A stretch of 64,000 nucleotides of DNA, taken from contig JAFKFK010000012.1 in assembly GCA_017307275.1 (NCBI GenBank), forward strand, positions 1 to 64,000, given 5' to 3'. Each line of letters begins with the position of its first letter. The stretch's first letter is position 1. This document shows positions 35,893 to 43,463 of this stretch, piece by piece. The notes beneath the pieces are model-generated. The model made no database searches. It saw nothing but the letters and a program-made list of their open reading frames with translations, and had not been told where the DNA came from. Made by a program: the position numbers and the translations under genes. The DNA is from Alphaproteobacteria bacterium. Lineage in GTDB: Bacteria > Pseudomonadota > Alphaproteobacteria > Reyranellales > Reyranellaceae.

Positions 35893-36549
35893 CTAAGGCT
35901 TTGTCGGGTCGATCAGCCGGAGCATCGCGGTCGCCAGCAGGCGCGGCGTCGCTGCGTCCTGCAGGGTGAACGGCCCCGGATCGATCAGGATCATGTTGTT
36001 CAGGGTGCCGTACATGATCTGGAAGGCGAACCGGATCCGCTGCTCGAGATCAGGCGTCGGCCGGCCTTCGAGCAATTCCACGATGAGAGGCAGGGCATAT
36101 TCGACCTGTATCCGGCCAAGCTCCCGCATCGGCGTCCAGCTTCCAAGATCGCTGCCGGCACGGCGCAGCGATGCGCGAACCAGGCCGTGGTGCCGCTTCA
36201 GCCAGATGACGCCGCCCTTGGTGATCCAGGTCAGGAGCTGGGCAAGGTCGCCCCGCGGGATGCGGTCCGAGCTGTAACGGGCCGCCAGCTCGCGCCGACG
36301 GTCCTCGACGACCAGCCGCTGCAGCGTGTCGACGAACGCGTCCTTGCTTTCGAAGCGGGCATAGAAGGACCCGACCGTCGTCTCGCAGCGTGCGCACAGC
36401 GCCTCGATCGACAGACCGTCGAAATCATGCTCCTCCAGGAGCGCCAGCCCCTCGTTCATCAGCCTGACGACGAGCGCGCGGCTGCGCTGCTGCTGAGTCG
36501 GCTTCAGACCCGGCACCTTTGCTTCTGCGATGAGCTGCTCGTCCAGCAT
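35893..36549 (-). CDS. TetR/AcrR-family transcriptional regulator
   Basis: Repressor of 218 residues. The N-terminal helix-turn-helix (RALVVRLMNEGLALLEEHDFDGLSIEALCARCETTVGSFYARFESKDAFVDTL, residues about 24-75) is classic TetR, with the C-terminal ligand domain in the remaining helices. It is divergent from the TauD-like dioxygenase gene, and the 94-bp gap contains a perfect 20-bp palindrome, so it most likely represses both genes until a substrate-like ligand binds. Confidence 0.93.
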   Translation of the reverse strand: MLDEQLIAEAKVPGLKPTQQQRSRALVVRLMNEGLALLEEHDFDGLSIEALCARCETTVGSFYARFESKDAFVDTLQRLVVEDRRRELAARYSSDRIPRGDLAQLLTWITKGGVIWLKRHHGLVRASLRRAGSDLGSWTPMRELGRIQVEYALPLIVELLEGRPTPDLEQRIRFAFQIMYGTLNNMILIDPGPFTLQDAATPRLLATAMLRLIDPTKP

Positions 36550-36596
36550 CCCCGGAACCCCACCCTTGCGTCAGACGCACTTGCCAGACAATCAAA

Positions 36597-36616
36597 ACTA
36601 GAATTATAATTCTAGT
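36597..36616. promoter_or_regulatory. Perfect 20-bp palindrome, probable TetR operator
   Basis: ACTAGAATTATAATTCTAGT is its own reverse complement. It lies 47 bp before the TetR start and 27 bp before the dioxygenase start, in an A/T-rich patch unlike the surrounding GC-rich DNA, where it would cover promoters of both genes. TetR family operators are commonly palindromes of this size. Confidence 0.8.
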
Positions 36617-36643
36617 TATAAGAATTCCTTCGGAGGAAAGCAA

Positions 36644-37486
36644 ATGCGCAATTCCCATTTCGATGTGCGTCCGACATCCGGTGCGCTGGGCGCGGAAATC
36701 CTGGGCGTCGATCTCGCCCAGCCGCTGTCACCGTCGCAGGCTGACGAAATCCGCGGTGCCCTCGCCGAGCATGGCGTGATCTTCTTTCGCGACCAGAAGC
36801 TGACGCCCGAACAGCACGTCGCCTTCGCCGGAAGCATCGCCCCGATCAACATCAACCGCTTCTTCAAGGCAGTGCCGGACCACCCCGAGATCGCCGAGGT
36901 CCGCAAGGAACCCGACCAGACCCGGAACATCGGCGGCGGCTGGCATACCGATCACAGCTACGACCAAGTGCCGGCGCTGGGCTCGGTCCTGTTGGCGCGC
37001 GAAGTGCCGCCGCGGGGCGGCGACACCATGTTCGCCAGCATGTCGCTGGCCTACGAGGCGCTATCGGACGGCCTGAAGCGCACGCTGGAGGGGATGCGCG
37101 CCGTGCATTCGAGCCGGCATGTGTTCGGGGCGACTGCCCAATATGCACGCGACACAGTGGGCCGCATTGGCAATGCCGAACTTGCGACCCAGGATGCAGT
37201 TCACCCGGTCGTGATCCAGCACCCCTTGAGCAAGCGCAAGACGCTCTACGTCAATCCGGGGTTCACGACGCATTTCGAGGGCTGGACGGCACAGGAGAGC
37301 AAGCCACTACTCGACTATCTCTACGCGCACGCGTCGCAGCCCCAGTTCCAGACGCGCTTCCAGTGGCGCGAAGGCTCGATTGCCTTCTGGGACAATCGAG
37401 CCACCTGGCATCTCGCCATCAACGACTACCAGGGTGAGCGGCGCCTGATGCACCGCATCACGCTGGATGGCGTTCCCCTCGTCTGA
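36644..37486 (+). CDS. TauD/TfdA-family 2-oxoglutarate-dependent dioxygenase
   Basis: Fe(II) dioxygenase of 280 residues, close to TauD in length. The iron ligands are H101 and D103 (GGGWHTDHSY) and H256 (ATWHLA); R267 (GERRLMHR) is placed to bind 2-oxoglutarate. The N-terminus VRPTSGALGAEILGVDLAQPL is typical of the family. Members hydroxylate taurine, alkylsulfates, phenoxyacetates and similar compounds; the substrate here is unknown. A GGAGG site at 36632-36636 precedes the ATG. Expression is probably controlled by the divergent TetR protein. Confidence 0.93.
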   Translation: MRNSHFDVRPTSGALGAEILGVDLAQPLSPSQADEIRGALAEHGVIFFRDQKLTPEQHVAFAGSIAPININRFFKAVPDHPEIAEVRKEPDQTRNIGGGWHTDHSYDQVPALGSVLLAREVPPRGGDTMFASMSLAYEALSDGLKRTLEGMRAVHSSRHVFGATAQYARDTVGRIGNAELATQDAVHPVVIQHPLSKRKTLYVNPGFTTHFEGWTAQESKPLLDYLYAHASQPQFQTRFQWREGSIAFWDNRATWHLAINDYQGERRLMHRITLDGVPLV

Positions 37487-37493
37487 GGGGAAC
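37472..37493 (+). terminator. Strong hairpin across the dioxygenase stop codon
   Basis: GTTCCCCTC (37472-37480) and GAGGGGAAC (37485-37493) form a perfect 9-bp stem with a 4-base loop in the 3' end of the dioxygenase gene, just before the convergent CMD gene. No U-run follows on either strand, so it may be a weak or Rho-assisted terminator, or mRNA end protection. Confidence 0.5.
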
Positions 37494-37505
37494 TGCCCTC
37501 GTTCC

Positions 37506-38063
37506 TCACTTCTTCTGGGCGCCCGGCAGGAAATCGTCGAGCGGCACGCCGAAGCTGTTCAGCGCCCAGGAGACGAGATTGTACTGGCCGACGGTGAAGA
37601 CCGCGTCCATGAGCTGCTCCGTCGAATAGGTCTTCGAGAGCGTGGCCCAGGTCGCGTCGGAGGCGACGGAGTTTTCGTAGAGATCGTCGGCGAGCTGCAT
37701 CAGCGTCGCCTCGTGCTCGTTCCAACCCTTGGCCTTCGGGCCTTCCTTGATGTTGGCGACATCGGCATCGCTCACCCCGCCGCGCTTGGCGATCAGCTCG
37801 TGCTGGGCGAACTCGTATTCGGCCTGGTTCAGCCAGCCAATGCGCAGGATCAGCAGCTCGCGATCGCGGAACGGCAGCGTCTGCTTGGAGAGGATGTGGC
37901 CGGCGAACGGCGTCCAGCGCTTGGTGAGGCTGGGATGGTGCGCCAACACCTTGAAGATGTTGAACACCTGGCCGTTCATGGCGTTCTTCTCGATGGTTTC
38001 GCGATCCTCGGCCTTCAGGGTCGCGAGGTCACGCAGAGGAATCCGCTGCTTGCGCTTGATCAC
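37506..38063 (-). CDS. Carboxymuconolactone decarboxylase (CMD) family protein lacking catalytic cysteines
   Basis: Protein of 185 residues with the all-helical CMD/AhpD fold: FRDRELLILRIGWLNQAEYEFAQHELIAKRGGVSDADV near residues 65-105, where AhpD-type members would have C-x-x-C. Here the positions read E-Y-E-F with only the histidine kept, so peroxidase activity of the AhpD type is not expected. A second half follows (DLYENSVASDATWATLSKTYSTEQLMDAVFTVGQYNLVSW). It is convergent with the dioxygenase, 19 bp apart. Such proteins often accompany degradation genes for aromatic or halogenated compounds, but the function is unknown. Confidence 0.85.
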   Translation of the reverse strand: MIKRKQRIPLRDLATLKAEDRETIEKNAMNGQVFNIFKVLAHHPSLTKRWTPFAGHILSKQTLPFRDRELLILRIGWLNQAEYEFAQHELIAKRGGVSDADVANIKEGPKAKGWNEHEATLMQLADDLYENSVASDATWATLSKTYSTEQLMDAVFTVGQYNLVSWALNSFGVPLDDFLPGAQKK

Positions 38064-38145
38064 CGTGTCTTTCTCCTTGCAGGTCTCGGCTTGAGCTAGC
38101 GTTTCGGACTAACGCCACACCGCTCGACCGACAAGGTGAAAGACG

Positions 38146-38340
38146 TTACTCGACGCGAGGACTTTCGCGCGGCGGCTGTAGCCGCGCTGCGGCAAGCTTC
38201 GCCTGCCCCGGAGTGTCGAACTGCACACCATCGAGCTGAAAGAAAGGACGCGCATAAGCATGGAAGCGGAAAGCGTTGCCTTCCTTCAGGACGATGCCCG
38301 CAGGTTGACCCCAGATTTCGACGACGAAGGGTTCGGGCAT
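38146..38340 (-). CDS. Small conserved-looking protein, 64 residues
   Basis: I do not recognise a family. The protein begins MPEPFVVEIWGQPAGIV, continues with a basic/aromatic middle (FRFHAYARPFFQLDG) and ends in a helix rich in Ala, Arg and Pro. A GGGAG site lies about 9 nt before the ATG at 38340, and the composition (hydrophobic strands, normal charged residues) looks like a real small globular protein rather than a shadow frame. It has no signal peptide. It lies between the CMD gene and the aldo/keto reductase. Its 3' end includes a GC-rich hairpin around 38168-38195. Confidence 0.6.
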   Translation of the reverse strand: MPEPFVVEIWGQPAGIVLKEGNAFRFHAYARPFFQLDGVQFDTPGQAKLAAARLQPPRESPRVE

Positions 38341-38558
38341 GGCACGGTCTCCCTTGAGGCTGAGGTGTCTGTGGCCAATCCCACATGGTGTCGACGGCAC
38401 GTCATGGCAATGGCTGAAGCTGTCGAACCAGCGGCGAGCGACAGAAGAACGCTCGCGTGCGGCATCAATATGGCGATGCGCTTTTCCACGCTGGCGATAA
38501 GGCCAAGCGAAGAGGACAATGACACATCGATGACGTCTGCCATCGTGCGAGAGGGAAC

Positions 38559-39467
38559 ATGAAGCTGACCCGTTCTGCGTTGCTGAGCCTCACCGGGACC
38601 AGCTTGCTTGCCGGCCGTCATGTTGCGGCGCAACCTGCCGCGCAAATGAATCGGCGCAGGATTCCGTCTTCAGGCGAACTGCTGCCCGTCGTCGGAGTCG
38701 GCACGTGGCGCACCTTCGATGTCGGCAGCAAGCCCGAGGACCGCGCGCCGGTCGCCGACGTGCTGCGCGTCTTGTTCGAGGCCGGCGGCTCGGTGATCGA
38801 TACATCGCCGATGTACGGTGCGGCCGAGGCCGTGGTCGGCAGCCTGCTGGCCGCCGCCGGCTCGCGCAGCAAGGCCTTCCTCGCCACCAAGGTCTGGACC
38901 AGCGGCCGCGACAGTGGCATCGCGCAGATGCAGGCCTCGATGCGGCTCTTGCGCACCGACCGGATCGACCTGATGCAGATCCACAATCTGGTGGATTGGC
39001 GCGCCCATCTGCCGACCTTGCGTGCATGGAAGGACGACGGCCGCATCCGCTATCTCGGCATTACGCACTACACGCAGAGTGCACACGACGAACTGGAGCG
39101 CGTGATGCGCGCCGAGAAGTGGGATTTCGTGCAGCTGAACTATGCGCTCGACGACCGCGCGGTGGAGCAGCGCCTGCTGCCGCTGGCCGCAGAGCGCGGC
39201 ATCGCCGTGATCGTCAACCAGCCGTTCGGCGGCGGCGGCCTTCTGCGCAAGCTTTCCGCTCGCAAACTTCCCGACTGGGCCGGCGAGATCGACGTCACGA
39301 GCTGGGCGCAGCTCCTGCTCAAGTTCGTGCTGGCCAATCCGGCGGTGACCTGCGTGATCCCCGGGACCGGCAAACCCGAGCACATGAAAGACAATCTGCA
39401 GGCCGGCTTCGGCACCTATCCCGATGCAGCCCTGCTGAAGCGCATGGTGGCGGAAATCGTGACCTAG
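38559..39467 (+). CDS. Exported aldo/keto reductase
   Basis: Protein of 302 residues with a signal peptide (LLSLTGTSLLAGRHVAAQ) in front of an aldo/keto-reductase barrel. The catalytic tetrad is readable: Asp and Tyr in VIDTSPMYGAAE near residue 88, Lys in ATKVW near residue 110, and His in QIHNLVDW near residue 143. The NADP-binding C-terminus CVIPGTGKPEHMKDNL is present. An exported NADP-dependent reductase is unusual, since NADPH is not free in the periplasm; secretion by Tat with bound cofactor is possible but the leader lacks a clear RR pair. A GAGAGGGAAC ribosome site precedes the ATG. Confidence 0.87.
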   Translation: MKLTRSALLSLTGTSLLAGRHVAAQPAAQMNRRRIPSSGELLPVVGVGTWRTFDVGSKPEDRAPVADVLRVLFEAGGSVIDTSPMYGAAEAVVGSLLAAAGSRSKAFLATKVWTSGRDSGIAQMQASMRLLRTDRIDLMQIHNLVDWRAHLPTLRAWKDDGRIRYLGITHYTQSAHDELERVMRAEKWDFVQLNYALDDRAVEQRLLPLAAERGIAVIVNQPFGGGGLLRKLSARKLPDWAGEIDVTSWAQLLLKFVLANPAVTCVIPGTGKPEHMKDNLQAGFGTYPDAALLKRMVAEIVT

Positions 39468-40363
39468 AGCGGCAGCTCCGCTTCGATCCACGCCGTCGCA
39501 GACTTGTGCTTCGGCTGCCAGCCCAGTTCGCTGCGGGCCCGTTTGCCACGGACGCGGCTGTTGGAGCCGAACGTGTAGGCGGCGCTGCTTTCGCCCAGTT
39601 CCTTGACCGCATCGGCGAAGGGCCAAGGCTGCGGGACGGCGAGGCCGAGGCGCTTGGCAATCGAGATGCAGATGCCGCGATAGGACGCCTCGCCGTTCTC
39701 CACGAAGTAGAAAGCGCCGGCCGGCGCCTTGGCGAGAGCAAGGCTGTAGAGGTCCGCCATGTCCTCGACATGGACATTCGACCAGATGTTCAGCCCCTGA
39801 CCGACATGGCGCACGACGCCCGTCTTGCGCGCCTGTGCCGCGAGGCCTGGAATTTGCGCGCTGTCGCGCGCCAGGCCGAGACCATTGCCGTAGATCATGG
39901 TGTTGCAGAGCACGACCGAGCGCACGCCGCGCTGGCTGGCCTCTCGGATCGCCCGGTCGATCGCGACGCGCGCCACCTTGCCTGGCACAGGATCAAGCGG
40001 CGTCTCCTCGTCGTAGATGCGGTCCGACGCCCTGTCGCCATGTGCCTCGTCGGCGACGATGCTGGAGCCGCTGGTGTGCAGGAACGGCTTGTTCGAGCCG
40101 GCGAGCCCCTCGAGCAAGGCATCGATGGCGCCGCGATGATCGCTGTTGGCGGTGTTGATCACGGCGTCGGCGCGGCGCGCTTCGGCCGTGAGGATCGCCG
40201 CATCGTCGAGGCCACCCGCCACCGGCTCGATGCCGAGGGCGGCAAGTCGCTTGCCCTTCTCCGCATCGCGCACCAGGCCGCGCAGCTTGTGGCCGCCTTG
40301 CAGGAGACGGTGGGCGACGGTGCCGCCGATATAGCCCGTGGCGCCGGTGAGGAAGATGTTCAT
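39464..40363 (-). CDS. Atypical short-chain dehydrogenase / NAD-dependent epimerase-like protein
   Basis: Protein of 299 residues. It starts with the Rossmann motif TGATGYIGG and continues with VINTANSDHRGAI, LHTSGSSIV, and VVLCNTMIYGNGLG. The active-site YxxxK pair expected in extended SDRs is not visible; the corresponding stretch reads PGKVARVAIDRAI, so it is an atypical SDR whose catalytic role is uncertain. Its ATG overlaps the fdsD stop (ATGA), making it a translationally coupled fifth gene of the formate dehydrogenase operon. It overlaps the aldo/keto reductase gene convergently by 4 bp. Confidence 0.85.
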   Translation of the reverse strand: MNIFLTGATGYIGGTVAHRLLQGGHKLRGLVRDAEKGKRLAALGIEPVAGGLDDAAILTAEARRADAVINTANSDHRGAIDALLEGLAGSNKPFLHTSGSSIVADEAHGDRASDRIYDEETPLDPVPGKVARVAIDRAIREASQRGVRSVVLCNTMIYGNGLGLARDSAQIPGLAAQARKTGVVRHVGQGLNIWSNVHVEDMADLYSLALAKAPAGAFYFVENGEASYRGICISIAKRLGLAVPQPWPFADAVKELGESSAAYTFGSNSRVRGKRARSELGWQPKHKSATAWIEAELPL

Positions 40364-40605
40364 GGGCGGCTCGTTTCCTTCAATCGGCAGACGGCTTCGC
40401 GGACCGGGCCGTCGAGCCCTTCGCCGCCAGCGTCCAGGTGCGCGACGATAGCCGCCCGCATGCGCGGGTCCCAGAACTTCCGCAGATGATCGGCAATGGC
40501 TGCAGCCGGATCGCCCTGACGCTGCGGCACGAAGAACCGGCCGATCTGGTTGGCCATGGTCACTAGCCGCTCGTTCGACTCTCCCTTCGAGCTCACCGCC
40601 GACAT
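40360..40605 (-). CDS. fdsD: NAD-dependent formate dehydrogenase delta subunit
   Basis: Protein of 81 residues matching the FdsD family: ERLVTMANQIGRFF near the N-terminus and AAAIADHLRKFWDPRMRAAIVAHLDAGG in the middle. FdsD is a small accessory subunit of the soluble molybdenum formate dehydrogenase, needed for maturation or stability of the complex. It lies 5 bp after fdsA; the sulfurtransferase-type gene fdsC usually found between them is missing here. Confidence 0.92.
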   Translation of the reverse strand: MSAVSSKGESNERLVTMANQIGRFFVPQRQGDPAAAIADHLRKFWDPRMRAAIVAHLDAGGEGLDGPVREAVCRLKETSRP

Positions 40606-40610
40606 GGCTT

Positions 40611-43454
40611 CTACTCCGCCGCGACCTTGGCGATCCGCCGGCTGCGATCCGCCTGCGCCGCGTAATCACGCTGCCATTCGCTGGGGCCGTTGGACGGAGA
40701 AATCTGCACGGCCGTGACCTTGTATTCGGGGCAGTTGGTCGCCCAGTCGGAGAACTCCGTGGTCACGACATTGGCCTGCGTGTCGGGATGATGGAAGGTC
40801 GTATAGACGACGCCCGGCGCCACACGGTCGGTGATCCGAGCGCGGAGCGTCGTGCCCCCGGCACGGCTGTCGAGCTTCACCCAGTCGCCCTCACGCACGC
40901 CGCGCTGTTCGGCGTCGTGCGGATGGATCTCCAGCACATCCGCGTCGTGCCACACGATGTTGTCGGTGCGCCGTGTCTGCGCGCCGACATTGTACTGCGA
41001 GAGGATGCGGCCAGTGGTGAGCAGCAGCGGAAACCGTGGACCGGTGCGCTCGTCCGTCGGCACATACTCGGTGATCATGAAGTTGCCCTTGCCGCGCGCG
41101 AAGCCGCCGATATGCATGACCGGCGTGCCAAGCGGCGCCTTCTCGTTGCAGGGCCACTGGACCGAGCCCACCTCGTCGAGCAGGGCATAGGAGACGCCGG
41201 CAAAGCTCGGCGTCAGACGCGCGATCTCGTCCATGATCTCCGACGGATGCGCATATGGCATCTCGAAGCCCATGGCCTTGGAGATGGCCAGGGTGATCTC
41301 CCAGTCGGCCAGACCATTTTTCGGAGTCATCACACGGCGCACGCGATTGATGCGGCGCTCGGCGTTGGTGAAGGTCCCGTCTTTCTCGAGGAAGGTCGAG
41401 CCCGGCAGGAAGACATGGGCATAGTTCGCCGTCTCGTTCAGGAACAGGTCCTGGACCACGACGCATTCCATCGCCTTGAGGGCGGCCGCGACGTGGGTCG
41501 TGTTGGGATCGGACTGAAGGATGTCTTCACCCTGCACGTAGAGGCCCTTGAAACTGCCGTCGATCGCCGCATCGAACATGTTGGGAATGCGCAGGCCGGG
41601 CTCCGCATCGAGCGGGCGACCCCACATCTTCTCGAACATCGTGCGGGTCGCATCGTCGGAGATGTGGCGATAGCCACTGAGCTCGTGCGGAAACGAGCCC
41701 ATGTCGCAGGAACCCTGGACATTGTTCTGGCCGCGCAGCGGGTTCACGCCGACGCCGGGCCGGCCGAGATTGCCGGTCACCATCGCGAGGTTGGCGATGG
41801 CCATGACGGCGGTCGTGCCCTGGCTATGCTCGGTGACGCCGAGGCCGTAGTAGATCGCGCTGTTGGGCCCTGCAGCGTAGAGCCGGGCGGCGCCGCGGAT
41901 CGCCTCGGGTGAGACACCGGCCATCAGGCCGACCGCCTCGGGGCTGTTACGCTCCTCCGCCACGAACGCTGCCCAGTACTCGAAAGCATCGCGGTCGCAG
42001 AACGAACGCACGAAGGCTTCGTCGACCAGGCTTTCGGTGACGATGACATGAGCCAGCGCGTTCAGGATCGCGGCATTCGTGCCGGGCCGCAGCGGCAGGT
42101 GATAGTCGGCCTCGACATGCGGCATGCGCACAAGATCGGTGCGGCGCGGATCGATGACGATCAGCCGTGCGCCCTGGCGCAGTCGCTTCTTCATGCGTGA
42201 GGCGAAGACGGGATGGGCGTCGGTCGGGTTGGCGCCGATCACCAGGATCACGTCGGCCTGCTCGACCGAGTCGAAATCCTGCGTGCCGGCCGAAGTACCA
42301 AACGCCGTCCTGAGCCCGAAGCCAGTCGGCGAGTGACAGACGCGGGCGCAGGTATCGACGTTGTTGTTGCCGAAGCCGCCGCGCACCAGCTTCTGCACCA
42401 GATAGGTTTCTTCGTTGGTACAGCGCGAGGAGGTGATGCCGCCAATCGCCAGACGGCCATGCTTCTCCTGCAGGCGCTTGAACTCCGACGCGACTCGGCC
42501 GATGGCTTCGTCCCAACTCACCTCGCGCCAGGGCTGGTCGATGGTTTCGCGCATCATCGGCTTCAGGATGCGCTCGCGGTGATTGGCGTAGCCCCAGGCG
42601 AAGCGGCCCTTGACGCAGGAGTGGCCGCGATTGGCCTTGCCGTCCTTGTAGGGGACCATGCGCACCAGCTCTTCGCCGCGCATCTCGGCCTTGAAGCTGC
42701 AGCCGACACCGCAATAGGCGCAGGTCGTGACCACCGAATGCTCGGGCACGCCGATGTCGATGACGCTCTTTTCCGACAACGTCGCGGTCGGGCAGGCCTG
42801 GACGCAGGCGCCGCACGAGACGCATTCGGAACTCAGGAAATTGTCGGCGGCCGCACCGGGCGAGACCTTGGAGTCGAAGCCGCGGCCCTGGATGGTCAGC
42901 GCAAAAGTGCCCTGCACTTCCTCGCAGGCGCGCACGCAGCGGGAGCAGACGATGCACTTGGAGGGATCGAACGTGAAATACGGGTTCGACTCGTCCTTCG
43001 CCTGCTTGGTGTGGCTCTCGCCGTCGTAGCCGTAACGCACCTCGCGCAGTCCGACGGCACCCGCCATGTCCTGCAGCTCGCAATCGCCGTTGGCGGCGCA
43101 GGTCAGGCAGTCGAGCGGATGGTCGGAGATATAAAGCTCCATCACGCCGCGCCGGACCTGCTTCAGGCGCTCGGTCTGGGTCGACACGACCATGCCTGCC
43201 GCCACCGGCGTGGTGCAGGACGCCGGCGTGCCGGCGCGGCCGGCGATCTCGACCAGGCAGAGCCGGCAGGAGCCAAACGCTTCGACGGAGTCGGTGGCGC
43301 AGAGCTTGGGCACCAGGATGCCGGCCTCGACGGCGGCGCGCATGATCGACGTTCCGGCCGGCACGCTAACAGCGTGGCCGTCGATGGTGAGGTTCACCCT
43401 CTCTTCGGTCCGACTGACCGGCGTGCCGTAGTCGATTTCGGGGACGAGAGACAT
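40611..43454 (-). CDS. fdsA: NAD-dependent formate dehydrogenase alpha subunit
   Basis: Catalytic molybdenum/tungsten subunit of 947 residues that oxidises formate to CO2. N-terminal iron-sulfur region: a [2Fe-2S] ferredoxin (CATDSVEAFGSCRLCLVE), the H-x3-C/C-x2-C set (HPLDCLTCAANGDCELQ), and two 4Fe-4S ferredoxin motifs (CIVCSRCVRAC, CVSCGACVQAC). Then comes the [4Fe-4S] motif of the molybdopterin domain (TCAYCGVGCSFKAEM with GHSCVKGRFA). The metal-ligating residue is Cys at position 373 (CARVCHSPTG), so no selenocysteine is required. The C-terminal molydopterin dinucleotide-binding domain covers the last ~130 residues. It sits between fdsB and fdsD in the operon. Confidence 0.97.
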   Translation of the reverse strand: MSLVPEIDYGTPVSRTEERVNLTIDGHAVSVPAGTSIMRAAVEAGILVPKLCATDSVEAFGSCRLCLVEIAGRAGTPASCTTPVAAGMVVSTQTERLKQVRRGVMELYISDHPLDCLTCAANGDCELQDMAGAVGLREVRYGYDGESHTKQAKDESNPYFTFDPSKCIVCSRCVRACEEVQGTFALTIQGRGFDSKVSPGAAADNFLSSECVSCGACVQACPTATLSEKSVIDIGVPEHSVVTTCAYCGVGCSFKAEMRGEELVRMVPYKDGKANRGHSCVKGRFAWGYANHRERILKPMMRETIDQPWREVSWDEAIGRVASEFKRLQEKHGRLAIGGITSSRCTNEETYLVQKLVRGGFGNNNVDTCARVCHSPTGFGLRTAFGTSAGTQDFDSVEQADVILVIGANPTDAHPVFASRMKKRLRQGARLIVIDPRRTDLVRMPHVEADYHLPLRPGTNAAILNALAHVIVTESLVDEAFVRSFCDRDAFEYWAAFVAEERNSPEAVGLMAGVSPEAIRGAARLYAAGPNSAIYYGLGVTEHSQGTTAVMAIANLAMVTGNLGRPGVGVNPLRGQNNVQGSCDMGSFPHELSGYRHISDDATRTMFEKMWGRPLDAEPGLRIPNMFDAAIDGSFKGLYVQGEDILQSDPNTTHVAAALKAMECVVVQDLFLNETANYAHVFLPGSTFLEKDGTFTNAERRINRVRRVMTPKNGLADWEITLAISKAMGFEMPYAHPSEIMDEIARLTPSFAGVSYALLDEVGSVQWPCNEKAPLGTPVMHIGGFARGKGNFMITEYVPTDERTGPRFPLLLTTGRILSQYNVGAQTRRTDNIVWHDADVLEIHPHDAEQRGVREGDWVKLDSRAGGTTLRARITDRVAPGVVYTTFHHPDTQANVVTTEFSDWATNCPEYKVTAVQISPSNGPSEWQRDYAAQADRSRRIAKVAAE

Positions 43455-43463
43455 GGTGGCCTC

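Noticed and set aside
38286..38645. A minus-strand frame across the gap before the aldo/keto reductase
   Set aside because: It overlaps two better-supported genes and has no homology features; the gap 38341-38558 appears to be mainly promoter.
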